Assembly: GCA_027485645.1 (NCBI GenBank)
Contig: JAIXQR010000001.1
Location: 124,001-188,000 of the forward strand
Reading direction: 5' to 3'
Length of the DNA: 64,000 nt
DNA from: a bacterium
Lineage (GTDB): Bacteria > Armatimonadota > Fimbriimonadia > Fimbriimonadales > Fimbriimonadaceae
Position numbers and translations under genes: made by a program. The number at the start of each line of letters is the position of its first letter. The first letter of the stretch is position 1. Positions 40,700 through 49,794 of the stretch are shown here, piece after piece. The notes beneath the pieces were generated by a model. It did no database searches, was not told the DNA's origin, and saw nothing but the letters and a program-made list of their open reading frames with translations.

Positions 40700-43053
40700 T
40701 CGTCAGAGGGTACCGAGTTCTCGTCCGGTGGGCTTACCGCGCCACGAGTGGTGATCTTGTCTCCAAGTCGGTTGAACGTGCGTTGAAGGCGCTGGGTGGC
40801 GGAGTCCCGATCGGTGTTGACGCTCACGATGCACAGCCGCCGCTTGGCCCGGGTAAGAGCGACGTAGAGCACGCGCAGTTCCTCGGCCAGCGAGCGTTCG
40901 GACATCAGATGGTCGAGCATGCGATGGATCAGGCCCTCGCCCGATTCGAGCTTTACCGAGAGGAGCGGGAGCCGCTGGTCGAAGATGACCGACCGGATGC
41001 GCTTTTTGAATCCGCCCTTGGTATCCGGAAGTACCACGGTGTCGAACTCCAAGCCCTTGGCTTTGTGGATCGTCATGATTTGGACCGGGCGTTCGGACTC
41101 GCCGACGCTATCGTCTTCATGAACCGGGGCGTCGCCTTCTTGTTCTTTCAGTTCGCTGATGGTTCGCATCTGTTCGGCGAAGTCGAGCGGTCCGAGGTCG
41201 GGCTGGTCGCTTGCCATCATCAGGAGCTTTCGAACGTTTGCCAGCGCTTGCTCTCCGCCCGCTCCTTTCGCGACGTGGACGAGCAGGGGGCTTGAGCGGA
41301 AAACTTCCGAAAGCACCTCGGCGGCGGACATTCGGTCGGCGCCTTCTCGGAGCGGCTCGAACCAGGTGCGGAAGGCGTTGAGCTTCGCCTGATCCTCGGG
41401 CAATTCGAGTTGGATGCTGGAAAGTTGCTCCGACACGGGCGTGACGGCACTGAGGGCAACTAGAGCGTCAAGCGAAAGCTGGGCGGCAGGGCCACCGAGG
41501 GTTGCCAGCAACGCAAAGTCGTCGTATGGGCTCGCGAGCGCGGTGAGGATGTTCGCGAGATCGCGCACTTCCATGCGGGCATAAAACTTGGTCGACCCAC
41601 CCACGATGGCGGCAGGAACGCCGAGCTTGTCCAGCGCTTCTTGAATGCTGACGGCAAAGGTCATGCTCCGGACAAGAATCGTGATCTTGCCAGGTGCGGT
41701 CCCGTCTTTGATCAGCTCCTGGATTCGGGTTCCGATGAGCGCGTAGTTCGTATCGCCGATCGGCCAGTGCTCAACGCCTTCGAAGTTTAGAGATGGCCCC
41801 GCGAATGGATCGTCTCCGGGTCCTTCGGTGGGTTGTCCCAACTTTTGCATCGGCGAGTAATGGTCGGGCCATTGGTCACGGAAGAACTCGTTGACGAAGT
41901 TGATGATCCCCGGCTCGGAGCGGAAGTTGAACCCGAGCCGGAGGGTGCTGGAGTTTGACGCTTTGGACTGAAACCGCTCGACATCGGCCATGCGGAAGCC
42001 ATAGATGCTCTGCTGCGGATCGCCGACTTGCATGACTTCTCGAACGCCGAGAAGGCTGACCAGCTCGTCCTGGATCGGGTTCATGTCCTGCGATTCGTCG
42101 ACCATGACGTAGCGGTACTGGCGCTGGAGGCGGGTTCGAGCTTCCACGCGGTCTTTCAGCAAGCCCACCGTGAGGTGCTCAAGGGCGCTGAAGTCGAACT
42201 GCTGAGATCGCCGCATTTGCACGCGGATGCGCCAAGAGGCGTCGAGCGCGAGCTGCATCACGCCTACGGTGTGGCGAAGGTAGGCGGATTGGTCCTTGCC
42301 AATCGATTTCTTGAGCCAGGCTGGTTTGGCAAAACGCGAGCGGTCTTTTGCTTTTGCGGCCGCGTAGGCAGAGCTTATGGCTTCTGGCCAATCCTCGATG
42401 GAGAATTCGGACAGATCGAGGTCTAGGTCGGGGTCGAGTTGTGACTGGACGAAGCGTCCGAACGATGCCCGAGCGGCTTCGAGAGTTCCAAATTTCTGTT
42501 CGTAATGGTCGTCCGAGAAGGTGCTGCTATGCATCCCCTCCAGCACTCCGATGACGGTGTCTTCGAGTTGTTGGTAGGGAGTGCTGGCTTGGAAGTCTCG
42601 TTTTCCGGCAGCGGTTCGTACTAGGTCGGCGGCCTCGGGGAACTCTCGCAGGTCCGTGGCGAGGACGTCTCGGATGCATTGGCGTCTGAGTTGGGAGGCA
42701 TCGCCGGGGCTTAAGATGTCGAACTGGGGGTCTAGGCCAGCGAGGAGGGCGTTTTCTCGAAGGATGCGTTCGCAGAAGGCATGGAAGGTTTGGATCGGGC
42801 CGGTTTCCGCGATTTGGGCTTCGTCGTACAGGCGTTCACGTCGCAGCCGGTCAACAATTCGGCGCTTCATGTCCGCGGCGGCCTTGTTGGTGAAGGTGAT
42901 GGTCAGGATGGAATCGGGCGAATGGCCTTGTTGGACGAGGCGGAGGTAGCGCTCGGCAAGGACGGAGGTTTTGCCCGATCCGGCGGCGGCAACGACCACA
43001 AAGCTGGACTGATCGTTTTCGATCACCGCGAGTTGCTCGGTGGTGAATTTCAT
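40696..43053 (-). CDS. UvrD/PcrA-type superfamily 1 DNA helicase
   Basis: 785 aa. All helicase motifs are present: AAAGSGKTSVLAERYL (Walker A), MVDESQDMNPIQDELV (motif II), GDPQQSIYGFRMAD (III), TIHKAKGLEFDTVVLP (V) and LYVALTRAKRRL (VI). It has UvrD length and, unlike AddA, no C-terminal nuclease domain; the end is a short acidic tail. Coupling by a 4-bp overlap to an AddB-like gene suggests it serves as the motor of an AddAB/AdnAB-like end-processing complex rather than classical mismatch or excision repair. Confidence 0.88.
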   Translation of the reverse strand: MKFTTEQLAVIENDQSSFVVVAAAGSGKTSVLAERYLRLVQQGHSPDSILTITFTNKAAADMKRRIVDRLRRERLYDEAQIAETGPIQTFHAFCERILRENALLAGLDPQFDILSPGDASQLRRQCIRDVLATDLREFPEAADLVRTAAGKRDFQASTPYQQLEDTVIGVLEGMHSSTFSDDHYEQKFGTLEAARASFGRFVQSQLDPDLDLDLSEFSIEDWPEAISSAYAAAKAKDRSRFAKPAWLKKSIGKDQSAYLRHTVGVMQLALDASWRIRVQMRRSQQFDFSALEHLTVGLLKDRVEARTRLQRQYRYVMVDESQDMNPIQDELVSLLGVREVMQVGDPQQSIYGFRMADVERFQSKASNSSTLRLGFNFRSEPGIINFVNEFFRDQWPDHYSPMQKLGQPTEGPGDDPFAGPSLNFEGVEHWPIGDTNYALIGTRIQELIKDGTAPGKITILVRSMTFAVSIQEALDKLGVPAAIVGGSTKFYARMEVRDLANILTALASPYDDFALLATLGGPAAQLSLDALVALSAVTPVSEQLSSIQLELPEDQAKLNAFRTWFEPLREGADRMSAAEVLSEVFRSSPLLVHVAKGAGGEQALANVRKLLMMASDQPDLGPLDFAEQMRTISELKEQEGDAPVHEDDSVGESERPVQIMTIHKAKGLEFDTVVLPDTKGGFKKRIRSVIFDQRLPLLSVKLESGEGLIHRMLDHLMSERSLAEELRVLYVALTRAKRRLCIVSVNTDRDSATQRLQRTFNRLGDKITTRGAVSPPDENSVPSDE

Positions 43054-45899
43054 TCTCCGGCCTCCTCATCGGCGGGGGCATAGTCGCCGGAGACTCGGCA
43101 GAGTTCGGCGTGGTCGCAGAAGCTGCAGTCGCTGCCCGGGATGGCCGCGATTGAGCCTTGGCGAATGTTCTGGAGGACGGTTAACAAGGTTTCCTTGGTC
43201 TCTCGCAGGACAGCCTTGCAAGCATCTGCGCCAGATTTGGAGGCTTCTAAGTACTCCATTGTCAGCTTGCGTGCGACGTCTTTCGCGTGGAACGGCCCGT
43301 AGTCACTGGACACTCCGTAGCGAATACGTTTGCCATTCATGGCATCGACTTCCACAAAGACAAACCGTCCGGGCTGCCAGAAGGCGAGCATGTAGAGCCC
43401 AAGTTCGAAGCGATCTCGGGCGGAGATTTCGCTAATCTTGTCGCTACTAGACTTGTACAAATGGACGACATCGACCGGCCCAGATTCTGAGACGGCGGGG
43501 ACGGTGCCGGTGAGCCTGATGTCACCGATCCGGTTCGGGCGGTCGTTGAAGCGATCAAAGCCAACGTTGACCTGGGTTTCGCCGCGGTTCCAGTGCTCCC
43601 GAGCATCGAACTCGCGGGCCACCCATTCTTGAATCACGCGCTGCCCGCCGGCGCGCATGAGGCGAAGCTCATAGTCCGGCACGTGGGCGTACTGTTCTTC
43701 GAGATGGGCCTCTAAAGTGGTGGTCAACGCGGCTTCAGCTTCGGCGCGAGACGACTGGCTCGCGAGCGTTGAGTTGTTCGGAAGTTGGGTGAGTTGGTAC
43801 CAGCGCGCGCCTTTCGAACGAGCGTGGATGTGGAGCCGTCGGCGGAAGGTGTAACGGAACGGGCACTCAAGGGCATCCGCTAGTTCATTGATGCGGAAGG
43901 TGGTCGGGACGGTGCCAGGAATGACGGCCTTGGCTTGGGCGGTCGATAAGTCGAACACCCGTCTGCTCGTTGCACGGTTGCTGAGAGATTGGGCTAAAGC
44001 GACATCTGGGGCCAAGGTGGGGGTGCTGGGCACGACGTTTCGGCGGCGGAAGTTCTCTTCGTCCGGCTCGCGAATGAGGCGCTTAACGACTTCGAGATAG
44101 TAGGCCGGGATGTTGTCCTTATCGCCCACGGTACGTGGATAGCTCAAGTACAGCTTGGCGTTCGCGGTGGCGCAGACTTGGTAGAACAGGTCCCGCTCTT
44201 CCCGAGCTTTGTCGTGGGAGTTGGAAAGTCGCGGCAGGTCGGGGGCGAAGCGGGAGATCTCTTCGCGGTCGGCATCGTCAAGGACGGCATTTTCGGAGCG
44301 GCGCTTTGGAAAGACGCCTTCGAGCATTCCCAAAATGGCCACGAAGGACACATTTGGCATTTGCTCTGGATTGCTGCAGACCTTAAGTCCGGTCGGCGAC
44401 CGGGGGAGAGTGATCTGGATGGGATCCCAAAGAGTCTCAGCGAGTTTCACGAACGACTCGAATCCGATTGGCTGGGGTTCACCGACTTGATCGACGCTGG
44501 CGTAGGCGGCAATGCCACGCAGAAGCGCAGGCATGGCGCTCAGATCCCGAAGGTTGAGTTCCGGCTGACGGGTGTCGGCGGCGTCAAACCAAGGCAGGGT
44601 CGGCAGGAGTTCCTTCAGGCGCTCATGCCATTCGACGCTGGTCGCGGGCTGGGCGAACGCCCGTCGTCGCCATTCCAGAACGGTCACGAGCCATTTGAAT
44701 CGGTCGCCTTCCGTTTTCAGGACGTATTCAAGCTCATCCCAGGCGTTTTGGCGCTTTCGGTGCGCATCTTCGATGATTTGGCTCAGCCGATTTTGATCAT
44801 CGCGAGAGAGCCGAAGGTATGAAAGTGTCGGGATGAACCGCAGTAGCCGGACGTCTTCGCCGCAGAGCGACTTGAGGAGACGGACGCTGGCCCGGGCGGC
44901 GGCGTTAGTCAGCAGCGGGACGCGATGAGCGATGGAAAGCGGTACGCCAAACCGCAGAGCGGTCGCTTTCAGGATGCTGGCATACGGCTCTAAATCGCGC
45001 ACGTAGATTGCGGCATCGTCTGGTCGGCCGTGCTCAAGCACAGCGCGAATGGCCCATTCACATTCGGCAAGTGGATCGGGTGCGCTGCGCAACTGGACGG
45101 TGATGTCGGACGTCGGCTCGAAGTCCTCGGCGAAAAGTTGTCGAATGAAGGCGTTTCCGTCGCCAATGTCTTCGACCGGTTGGTCGAGAAGATCAATGGC
45201 GCGGTTTGCGCCGGCAAAGAGGTCGGCGGTGCCGGAGTGGCGATAGAAGACGGCGGTGATTTCGAGTCCGGCTTCCGCCGCCCAGGTTAACCACTTGAGT
45301 CGGAGCGGCGAAAACTCGCTGCCCACGATGACGAGCAACCGTTTGGAGTCGCCGTCGAACTCGGGGATTTCTCCGAAGCATGATTGAAGCTGAACCGAGT
45401 TTCGGCAGAGGTTCAGTGATTCGAGCCGGGTGGTTACAGCGCGGTCGATTTCGGCGAGAGATTCAAGTTTCTTCGCCCGCAGCGGGTCGGTTGTTTGAAC
45501 GGCGATGGCATCGAGACGCTCGGCATCAAGGCCCCAGGCGTGCAGTTCGTGGAGGGCATCGGCGATGGCGATGTGGGTGCCTACGAAGTTGCGCGAGCCG
45601 TGGAATGGAGATTCATCATCGAGGTCGGTGCATGCACGAGCCACGGCAGCCTGAATGTACGTTGCGGCGGCAATTTTCGGTGGTTCCTGGCCACAAAGGC
45701 GGAGCATCTTTCGGCTGACATCGCCAAACGGCTTGACCTCGGCGGTGTATTCGGGGACGACCGACATGACAAACGGCAAGATCGAGTCGGAAAATGCGGT
45801 GATGATGCCTTCAGGGATTTGGCAAAACTGGCGCACGACCGCCGAGACCTGATTGGGGCCGGGAACGATGCGGATGACCCGAAGCCTGCCGTTGCCCAT
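43050..45899 (-). CDS. AddB-like protein with C-terminal PD-(D/E)XK-type domain and Fe-S cysteines
   Basis: 949 aa. The N-terminal part is an inactivated helicase-like region: at the Walker A position it reads IVPGPNQVSAVVRQF, without GKT. FVAILGMLEGVFPKRRSE is characteristic of AddB/RexB proteins. The four cysteines that brace the nuclease domain of AddB are kept: ALECPFRY (near 678) and DCSFCDHAELC (near 924-934). The nuclease core is odd: where GxID...DYK is expected it reads GTVPAV and VDVVHLYKS, retaining Lys but not the two acidic residues; ELGLYMLAF matches the following helix. It is probably the partner of the adjacent helicase. Confidence 0.75.
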   Translation of the reverse strand: MGNGRLRVIRIVPGPNQVSAVVRQFCQIPEGIITAFSDSILPFVMSVVPEYTAEVKPFGDVSRKMLRLCGQEPPKIAAATYIQAAVARACTDLDDESPFHGSRNFVGTHIAIADALHELHAWGLDAERLDAIAVQTTDPLRAKKLESLAEIDRAVTTRLESLNLCRNSVQLQSCFGEIPEFDGDSKRLLVIVGSEFSPLRLKWLTWAAEAGLEITAVFYRHSGTADLFAGANRAIDLLDQPVEDIGDGNAFIRQLFAEDFEPTSDITVQLRSAPDPLAECEWAIRAVLEHGRPDDAAIYVRDLEPYASILKATALRFGVPLSIAHRVPLLTNAAARASVRLLKSLCGEDVRLLRFIPTLSYLRLSRDDQNRLSQIIEDAHRKRQNAWDELEYVLKTEGDRFKWLVTVLEWRRRAFAQPATSVEWHERLKELLPTLPWFDAADTRQPELNLRDLSAMPALLRGIAAYASVDQVGEPQPIGFESFVKLAETLWDPIQITLPRSPTGLKVCSNPEQMPNVSFVAILGMLEGVFPKRRSENAVLDDADREEISRFAPDLPRLSNSHDKAREERDLFYQVCATANAKLYLSYPRTVGDKDNIPAYYLEVVKRLIREPDEENFRRRNVVPSTPTLAPDVALAQSLSNRATSRRVFDLSTAQAKAVIPGTVPTTFRINELADALECPFRYTFRRRLHIHARSKGARWYQLTQLPNNSTLASQSSRAEAEAALTTTLEAHLEEQYAHVPDYELRLMRAGGQRVIQEWVAREFDAREHWNRGETQVNVGFDRFNDRPNRIGDIRLTGTVPAVSESGPVDVVHLYKSSSDKISEISARDRFELGLYMLAFWQPGRFVFVEVDAMNGKRIRYGVSSDYGPFHAKDVARKLTMEYLEASKSGADACKAVLRETKETLLTVLQNIRQGSIAAIPGSDCSFCDHAELCRVSGDYAPADEEAGE

Positions 45900-45921
45900 A
45901 TGGTGGTTGTATTATGCCGCT

Positions 45922-46557
45922 GTGAGTCAAGAACCGGAAACGAAAATTTGGACCCGTCAGCGCCGTCTGATGGGGAATCTCATTCCGTTTCTGTTTTGGC
46001 TCCCGCCGACGGCTTACGGCTTTGTCCAAATTCTCCAGAAACAGGACTATCTCGGGGAGGGGTTGTGGTGGATGCTGGCCGGGCTTTTTTGCGGTTGGCT
46101 CGGCGTGAACTTCTCGGGCGTTCAGGTCAATCGCCACATGGAGACCGAGCTGCGAAAGCGGTTGGAGTTTCGCCGGGAGAATCTTGGAGCCCAGCGATGG
46201 TTTGTTGGCTTTGCCTCGCCCAAGTTCGCCGGGGTTCTGGACGCTCACGAAGACGTTGGCTTCTTGGTGTTGGACCAAGATGAGATTCGGTTTGTGAGCG
46301 ACACGCGGAAGATTCGGGTGCGGCGAGATGATGTCGAGCGGGTCCGTTTCCGTCCGAATGTCCACACCATGTTGGGGATGGGCGGATGGATTAGCATCGA
46401 GGGCCATTCTGCCGATGTGCCTTTTCGGCTCCTCATCGAGCCGAGAGTTCACGGCCAGATGCTGCTGAACTTCAGCATGTCGCGGTCCTTGCGTAAAAAA
46501 TTGACGGAGTTTGTGAGAACCAAACCGATGCGGGCAAACGTTCCGAAGCGAACGTAA
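45922..46557 (+). CDS. Membrane-anchored hypothetical protein
   Basis: 211 aa from GTG at 45922, which avoids the overlap with the divergent AddB-like gene seen if the frame is taken from 45853. Two transmembrane helices form a hairpin near residues 20-70 (NLIPFLFWLPPTAYGFV, LWWMLAGLFCGWLGVNF). A cytoplasmic domain follows that looks PH-like (FLVLDQDEIRFVSDTRKIRV, VERVRFRPNVHTMLGMGG). No family is certain. It starts a plus-strand series and the next gene is 8 bp away. Confidence 0.65.
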   Translation: MSQEPETKIWTRQRRLMGNLIPFLFWLPPTAYGFVQILQKQDYLGEGLWWMLAGLFCGWLGVNFSGVQVNRHMETELRKRLEFRRENLGAQRWFVGFASPKFAGVLDAHEDVGFLVLDQDEIRFVSDTRKIRVRRDDVERVRFRPNVHTMLGMGGWISIEGHSADVPFRLLIEPRVHGQMLLNFSMSRSLRKKLTEFVRTKPMRANVPKRT

Positions 46558-46565
46558 CTTTCACC

Positions 46566-46982
46566 ATGAGCTTAAACACTTTTGCCGCGGAAAAGCGGAT
46601 GTCGATCTATCAAGCCCTGAAGGCTGGCCAGGCACCTACGGAAGGAACTTTCGATGAGGACCGGCTTAAGGAAGCCCGCGCTAAGGGTGAACCCCAGGTT
46701 GGTGCTACGCGTTACGAACCCACAGCGCTCGTTTTTGAGTTCATCTATCCGGACTCGAGAACGAATGCGACGGTCTTGGAAGTACGGGTTGAGACACCCG
46801 AGCGGGTTGTTTGGTTGCCGGTTCCAGCTTGGGTGGTTGAGCAAATTTGGGAAGGGGAGATTACGGGTTCGTTTGCCTTTCTTTCCGATGCAGAGTTGAT
46901 GCTCTCAGAGTTCTCGGCCCGATTGAATCCGGATGCGAACCTCGTGAACTTTGGGGTGACCGCGCCGACGCGGCGGGGCTGA
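46566..46982 (+). CDS. Hypothetical cytoplasmic protein
   Basis: 138 aa, acidic, without signal or membrane segment. Features are an N-terminal helix (FAAEKRMSIYQALKAGQ), then a beta-rich part (ALVFEFIYPDSRTNATVLEV, RVVWLPVPAWVVEQIWEGEI) and a closing helix (DAELMLSEFSARLNPD). Not recognised. The 8-bp gap to the upstream membrane protein suggests the two are functionally linked. Confidence 0.6.
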   Translation: MSLNTFAAEKRMSIYQALKAGQAPTEGTFDEDRLKEARAKGEPQVGATRYEPTALVFEFIYPDSRTNATVLEVRVETPERVVWLPVPAWVVEQIWEGEITGSFAFLSDAELMLSEFSARLNPDANLVNFGVTAPTRRG

Positions 46983-47034
46983 AGCTTGGGTTCGGTCCGA
47001 AGGGCAATCGGGAGGGGCGGGTAAAGTCCCCTTC

Positions 47035-47799
47035 ATGTTGCTCGAAGGCAAAAAGGGCATTGTCCTTAACGTTACGAACAAAAACTCGCTGGGCTGGGGC
47101 ATTGCAGACCTTGCAAATCAGCACGGCGCGATTGTTGGAATTGGTGCACAGAACGAGCGGCTCCTGGAGGGCGTCGAAAAGCTCACCGCCGATCGCGAGA
47201 ACTTCGTTCCTCTGACGATCGATTTTGCCTTTGAAGAGCAGTACGGACTTCTGAAAGAGCAAGTTAAGAGTCAGATTGGCAAGTTGGACTTCTTGGTTCA
47301 CAGCGTCGGCTATGCACCGAAGGCGGCACTCGAAAATCGCTTTATCGAGACCAGCCTCGAAGATTTTCAGGTCGCAATGAATGCCAGTGCGTATTCCATG
47401 ATTCGCCTTTGCCGCGAGATGGAAGACCTTTTGAACGAGGATGCAAGCGTCATTACGCTGAGCTACCTGGGCAGCACGCGAGCCATGCCGAACTACAACG
47501 TGATGGGCATGTGCAAAGCGGCGTTGGAATCGGCCGTGCGGTATTTGGCGCTCGACTTGGGAGATCGCGGCATCCGAGTGAATACGGTGTCTCCGGGACC
47601 GGTCAACACGATTTCTGGCCGAGGCGTTAAGGGCTTGGGCGACATGATTAAGAACGTCCACGAGATCGCACCTTTGAAGCGACCTTATGCGCAGGCTGAG
47701 GTGGCGACCACGGCGCTGTACCTGCTTTCGGATCTTAGCAAGGGTGTTTCGGGTCAGCTCCTGTTCGTGGATTCTGGCTACTCCGTCATGGCGATGTGA
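47035..47799 (+). CDS. fabI: Enoyl-[acyl-carrier-protein] reductase (NADH), FabI type
   Basis: 254 aa. Last reduction step of each type II fatty-acid elongation cycle. The N-terminus KGIVLNVTNKNSLGWGIADLA matches the FabI cofactor loop. FLVHSVGYAPK, the catalytic Tyr pair with Lys in YLGSTRAMPNYNVMGMCKAA, and VNTVSPGPVNTISGRG are all typical. Spacing from the second Tyr to Lys is seven residues, as in E. coli FabI. The formiminotransferase start lies 7 bp beyond the stop. Confidence 0.95.
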   Translation: MLLEGKKGIVLNVTNKNSLGWGIADLANQHGAIVGIGAQNERLLEGVEKLTADRENFVPLTIDFAFEEQYGLLKEQVKSQIGKLDFLVHSVGYAPKAALENRFIETSLEDFQVAMNASAYSMIRLCREMEDLLNEDASVITLSYLGSTRAMPNYNVMGMCKAALESAVRYLALDLGDRGIRVNTVSPGPVNTISGRGVKGLGDMIKNVHEIAPLKRPYAQAEVATTALYLLSDLSKGVSGQLLFVDSGYSVMAM

Positions 47800-47806
47800 G
47801 CCCCAG

Positions 47807-48607
47807 GTGACGGTGCTTACCGTTCCCAATTGGTCATTGGTGCCGGACAATCTTGTTCCGGTCACCGATGACCTTCGTGCTTTTGGCCTGTCGGTGCATT
47901 TCGCCGAGGGAGATATTGATCACCGACGGACCGTGACGGCGTTCTCGGGTGAGTGGGAGGATGTCATTCGCGGCATTCAGCACCTTTGTGAAAATTGGTT
48001 TCCGCAGATTGATTTGAGTTCGGAGGCTTTCGGGGTGCATCCAAAAGTGGGCGCGCTGGATGTTTGCCCGTTTGTTCTACTGGCAGGCGACGAGCGCCAG
48101 CTTTTGGATGCGGTGGATGGCTTTGGCCAGAAGTTTTCAAAGCAATTTGGGGTCCCGGTTCGATTCTATGAGCGGTCTGGAAGCGGCACGGCTTTGCCGG
48201 ATTTACGTCGAGGCGGGGTGGTGGCGCAGGCCGACCGACATCCAAAATGGGGCGTGACCGTGATGGGCGTGCGCGGCTTTCTGTTGGCGGTCAACGTAAT
48301 CTTTTCCGGTTTATCCGTTCAGGACGCTCAGCAGATCGCAAGAAAAATTCGAGTTGGCCGAGAAGAAGGCGACCCTCGCTTTGTTGGCGTAAGAGCCCTC
48401 GGGTTAGAACTGGCGTCGCGGGGACAAACTCAGGTGAGCATGAACTTTACGCAGCCAGATTTGACATCAGTTGATTCGGTCGTGAAGTTCATTGAAAGTG
48501 AGGCGGGTTCGACGGGGGAAACGGAACTGATCGGGGTGATTCGCGAACGCGATCTTGCAACTTCGACGAGGCTTCAAGTGCGGGCAGAGCAGGTGATTTA
48601 TGTTTGA
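47807..48607 (+). CDS. Glutamate formiminotransferase (stand-alone FtcD N-domain)
   Basis: 266 aa from GTG at 47807. It transfers a formimino group between formiminoglutamate and tetrahydrofolate. HPKVGALDVCPFV holds the catalytic His motif; VPNWSLVPDN and LGLELASRGQTQVSMNF are family signatures. The cyclodeaminase half of mammalian FtcD is absent, as in many bacteria. No histidine-degradation genes are nearby. It overlaps purK by 8 bp, which points to one-carbon supply for purine synthesis or rescue of 5-formyl-THF; that role is inference. Confidence 0.85.
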   Translation: MTVLTVPNWSLVPDNLVPVTDDLRAFGLSVHFAEGDIDHRRTVTAFSGEWEDVIRGIQHLCENWFPQIDLSSEAFGVHPKVGALDVCPFVLLAGDERQLLDAVDGFGQKFSKQFGVPVRFYERSGSGTALPDLRRGGVVAQADRHPKWGVTVMGVRGFLLAVNVIFSGLSVQDAQQIARKIRVGREEGDPRFVGVRALGLELASRGQTQVSMNFTQPDLTSVDSVVKFIESEAGSTGETELIGVIRERDLATSTRLQVRAEQVIYV

Positions 48608-49745
48608 TATCGGATTTCTTGGCGGTGGCCAATTGGCGCGAATGAGCATCATGGCGGCGCAGAAAATGGGCCTGCGTTGCGTTTCATTGGAACAAGGTGA
48701 GGCCACTTCCGCATCGCAAGTCGCGGAACACATGAATGGCGAGTGGCGGTCGGTCTCAGATGTCGCCAACCTGATGGAGGTTGCGAGGTTCATCACCCTC
48801 GAAAATGAATTTGTGCCAGCCAATGTGATTGAAGAAGCGGCGGCGGAAGTTGGGTTCGATCTGAACCAAGTGATCCCGGGGCCGGCTGCCTTGCGAATCA
48901 TTCAGGACAAGCTTTTGCAGCGGCAGAGGTTTGCGGCGGCAGGCTTAAAAGGCCCTAGTTTTGGCGAGGTCCCGAGTGACAACTCCGAGGTTGAGCTTCC
49001 AGTCGTGTTTAAGTCCCGCTATGGCGGCTACGACGGAAAAGGCACCTATGTGGTGCGCATGCCCGGACAACTCGCAGAAGCGTGGCCGATCGTCTCCAAG
49101 GGTGGATGGATGATGGAATCCTTCGCGCCGTTTCGTCGAGAAGTCGCGACGATGGTTTTGGTTACGCGAAGTGGGGAGACTCAAGTCTTTCCTCCGGTGG
49201 TCACGTTGCAACCGAATGCGGTGTGCGAATTCACGATTCCTTACAACGACCCCGTCGGCCGAGTGCTGGCCGCGGAAACTGCCGTTGAAGCCGTGCGAGC
49301 AATCGGCGGGGTGGGGCTCTTCGGTGTGGAGATGTTTGAGATGCCGACAACACACGGTGTGGAAATGTGGATGAACGAGATTGCGCCACGGCCGCACAAC
49401 ACCGGTCACCACTCGCTGGACTGGGCAGACATCAGCCAGTTTGAGGCCCACATTCGGGTTGTGACCGGGATGCCTTTGCCGCGCTTTACGGAGACGCCAT
49501 TCGGAATGGCAAACCTGTTGGGTCCGCGCGACAACGGGGCGGCCAATTTAGAAGAAGCGCGAAGGCGCGTATACGAGCTAGAACCCTTGGCGCGAGTCCA
49601 TTGGTACGACAAAGCGGTTAAGCCCGGACGTAAGGTGGGGCACATCAATGTTCCTCCGGATGTCAACGAAGAGAGGCTCCTAAGTCGGTTGCGAGACGTG
49701 CGAGACGCGTTCTGGGCCGGTTTCGTGTCTAAGCCACGCTCCTGA
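48600..49745 (+). CDS. purK: 5-(carboxyamino)imidazole ribonucleotide synthase
   Basis: 381 aa, an ATP-grasp enzyme. It carboxylates aminoimidazole ribonucleotide with ATP and bicarbonate. IGFLGGGQLARMSIMAAQKMG, VVFKSRYGGYDGKGTYVV and the C-terminal EIAPRPHNTGHHS are diagnostic. Length is normal. Its start lies inside the end of the formiminotransferase gene. purE, its usual partner, is not present in the window. Confidence 0.94.
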   Translation: MFDIGFLGGGQLARMSIMAAQKMGLRCVSLEQGEATSASQVAEHMNGEWRSVSDVANLMEVARFITLENEFVPANVIEEAAAEVGFDLNQVIPGPAALRIIQDKLLQRQRFAAAGLKGPSFGEVPSDNSEVELPVVFKSRYGGYDGKGTYVVRMPGQLAEAWPIVSKGGWMMESFAPFRREVATMVLVTRSGETQVFPPVVTLQPNAVCEFTIPYNDPVGRVLAAETAVEAVRAIGGVGLFGVEMFEMPTTHGVEMWMNEIAPRPHNTGHHSLDWADISQFEAHIRVVTGMPLPRFTETPFGMANLLGPRDNGAANLEEARRRVYELEPLARVHWYDKAVKPGRKVGHINVPPDVNEERLLSRLRDVRDAFWAGFVSKPRS

Positions 49746-49794
49746 CCGCGCGGATGGCCCACCGGAAAATAGTTCTTCCGGGTAAGACCCGTCA

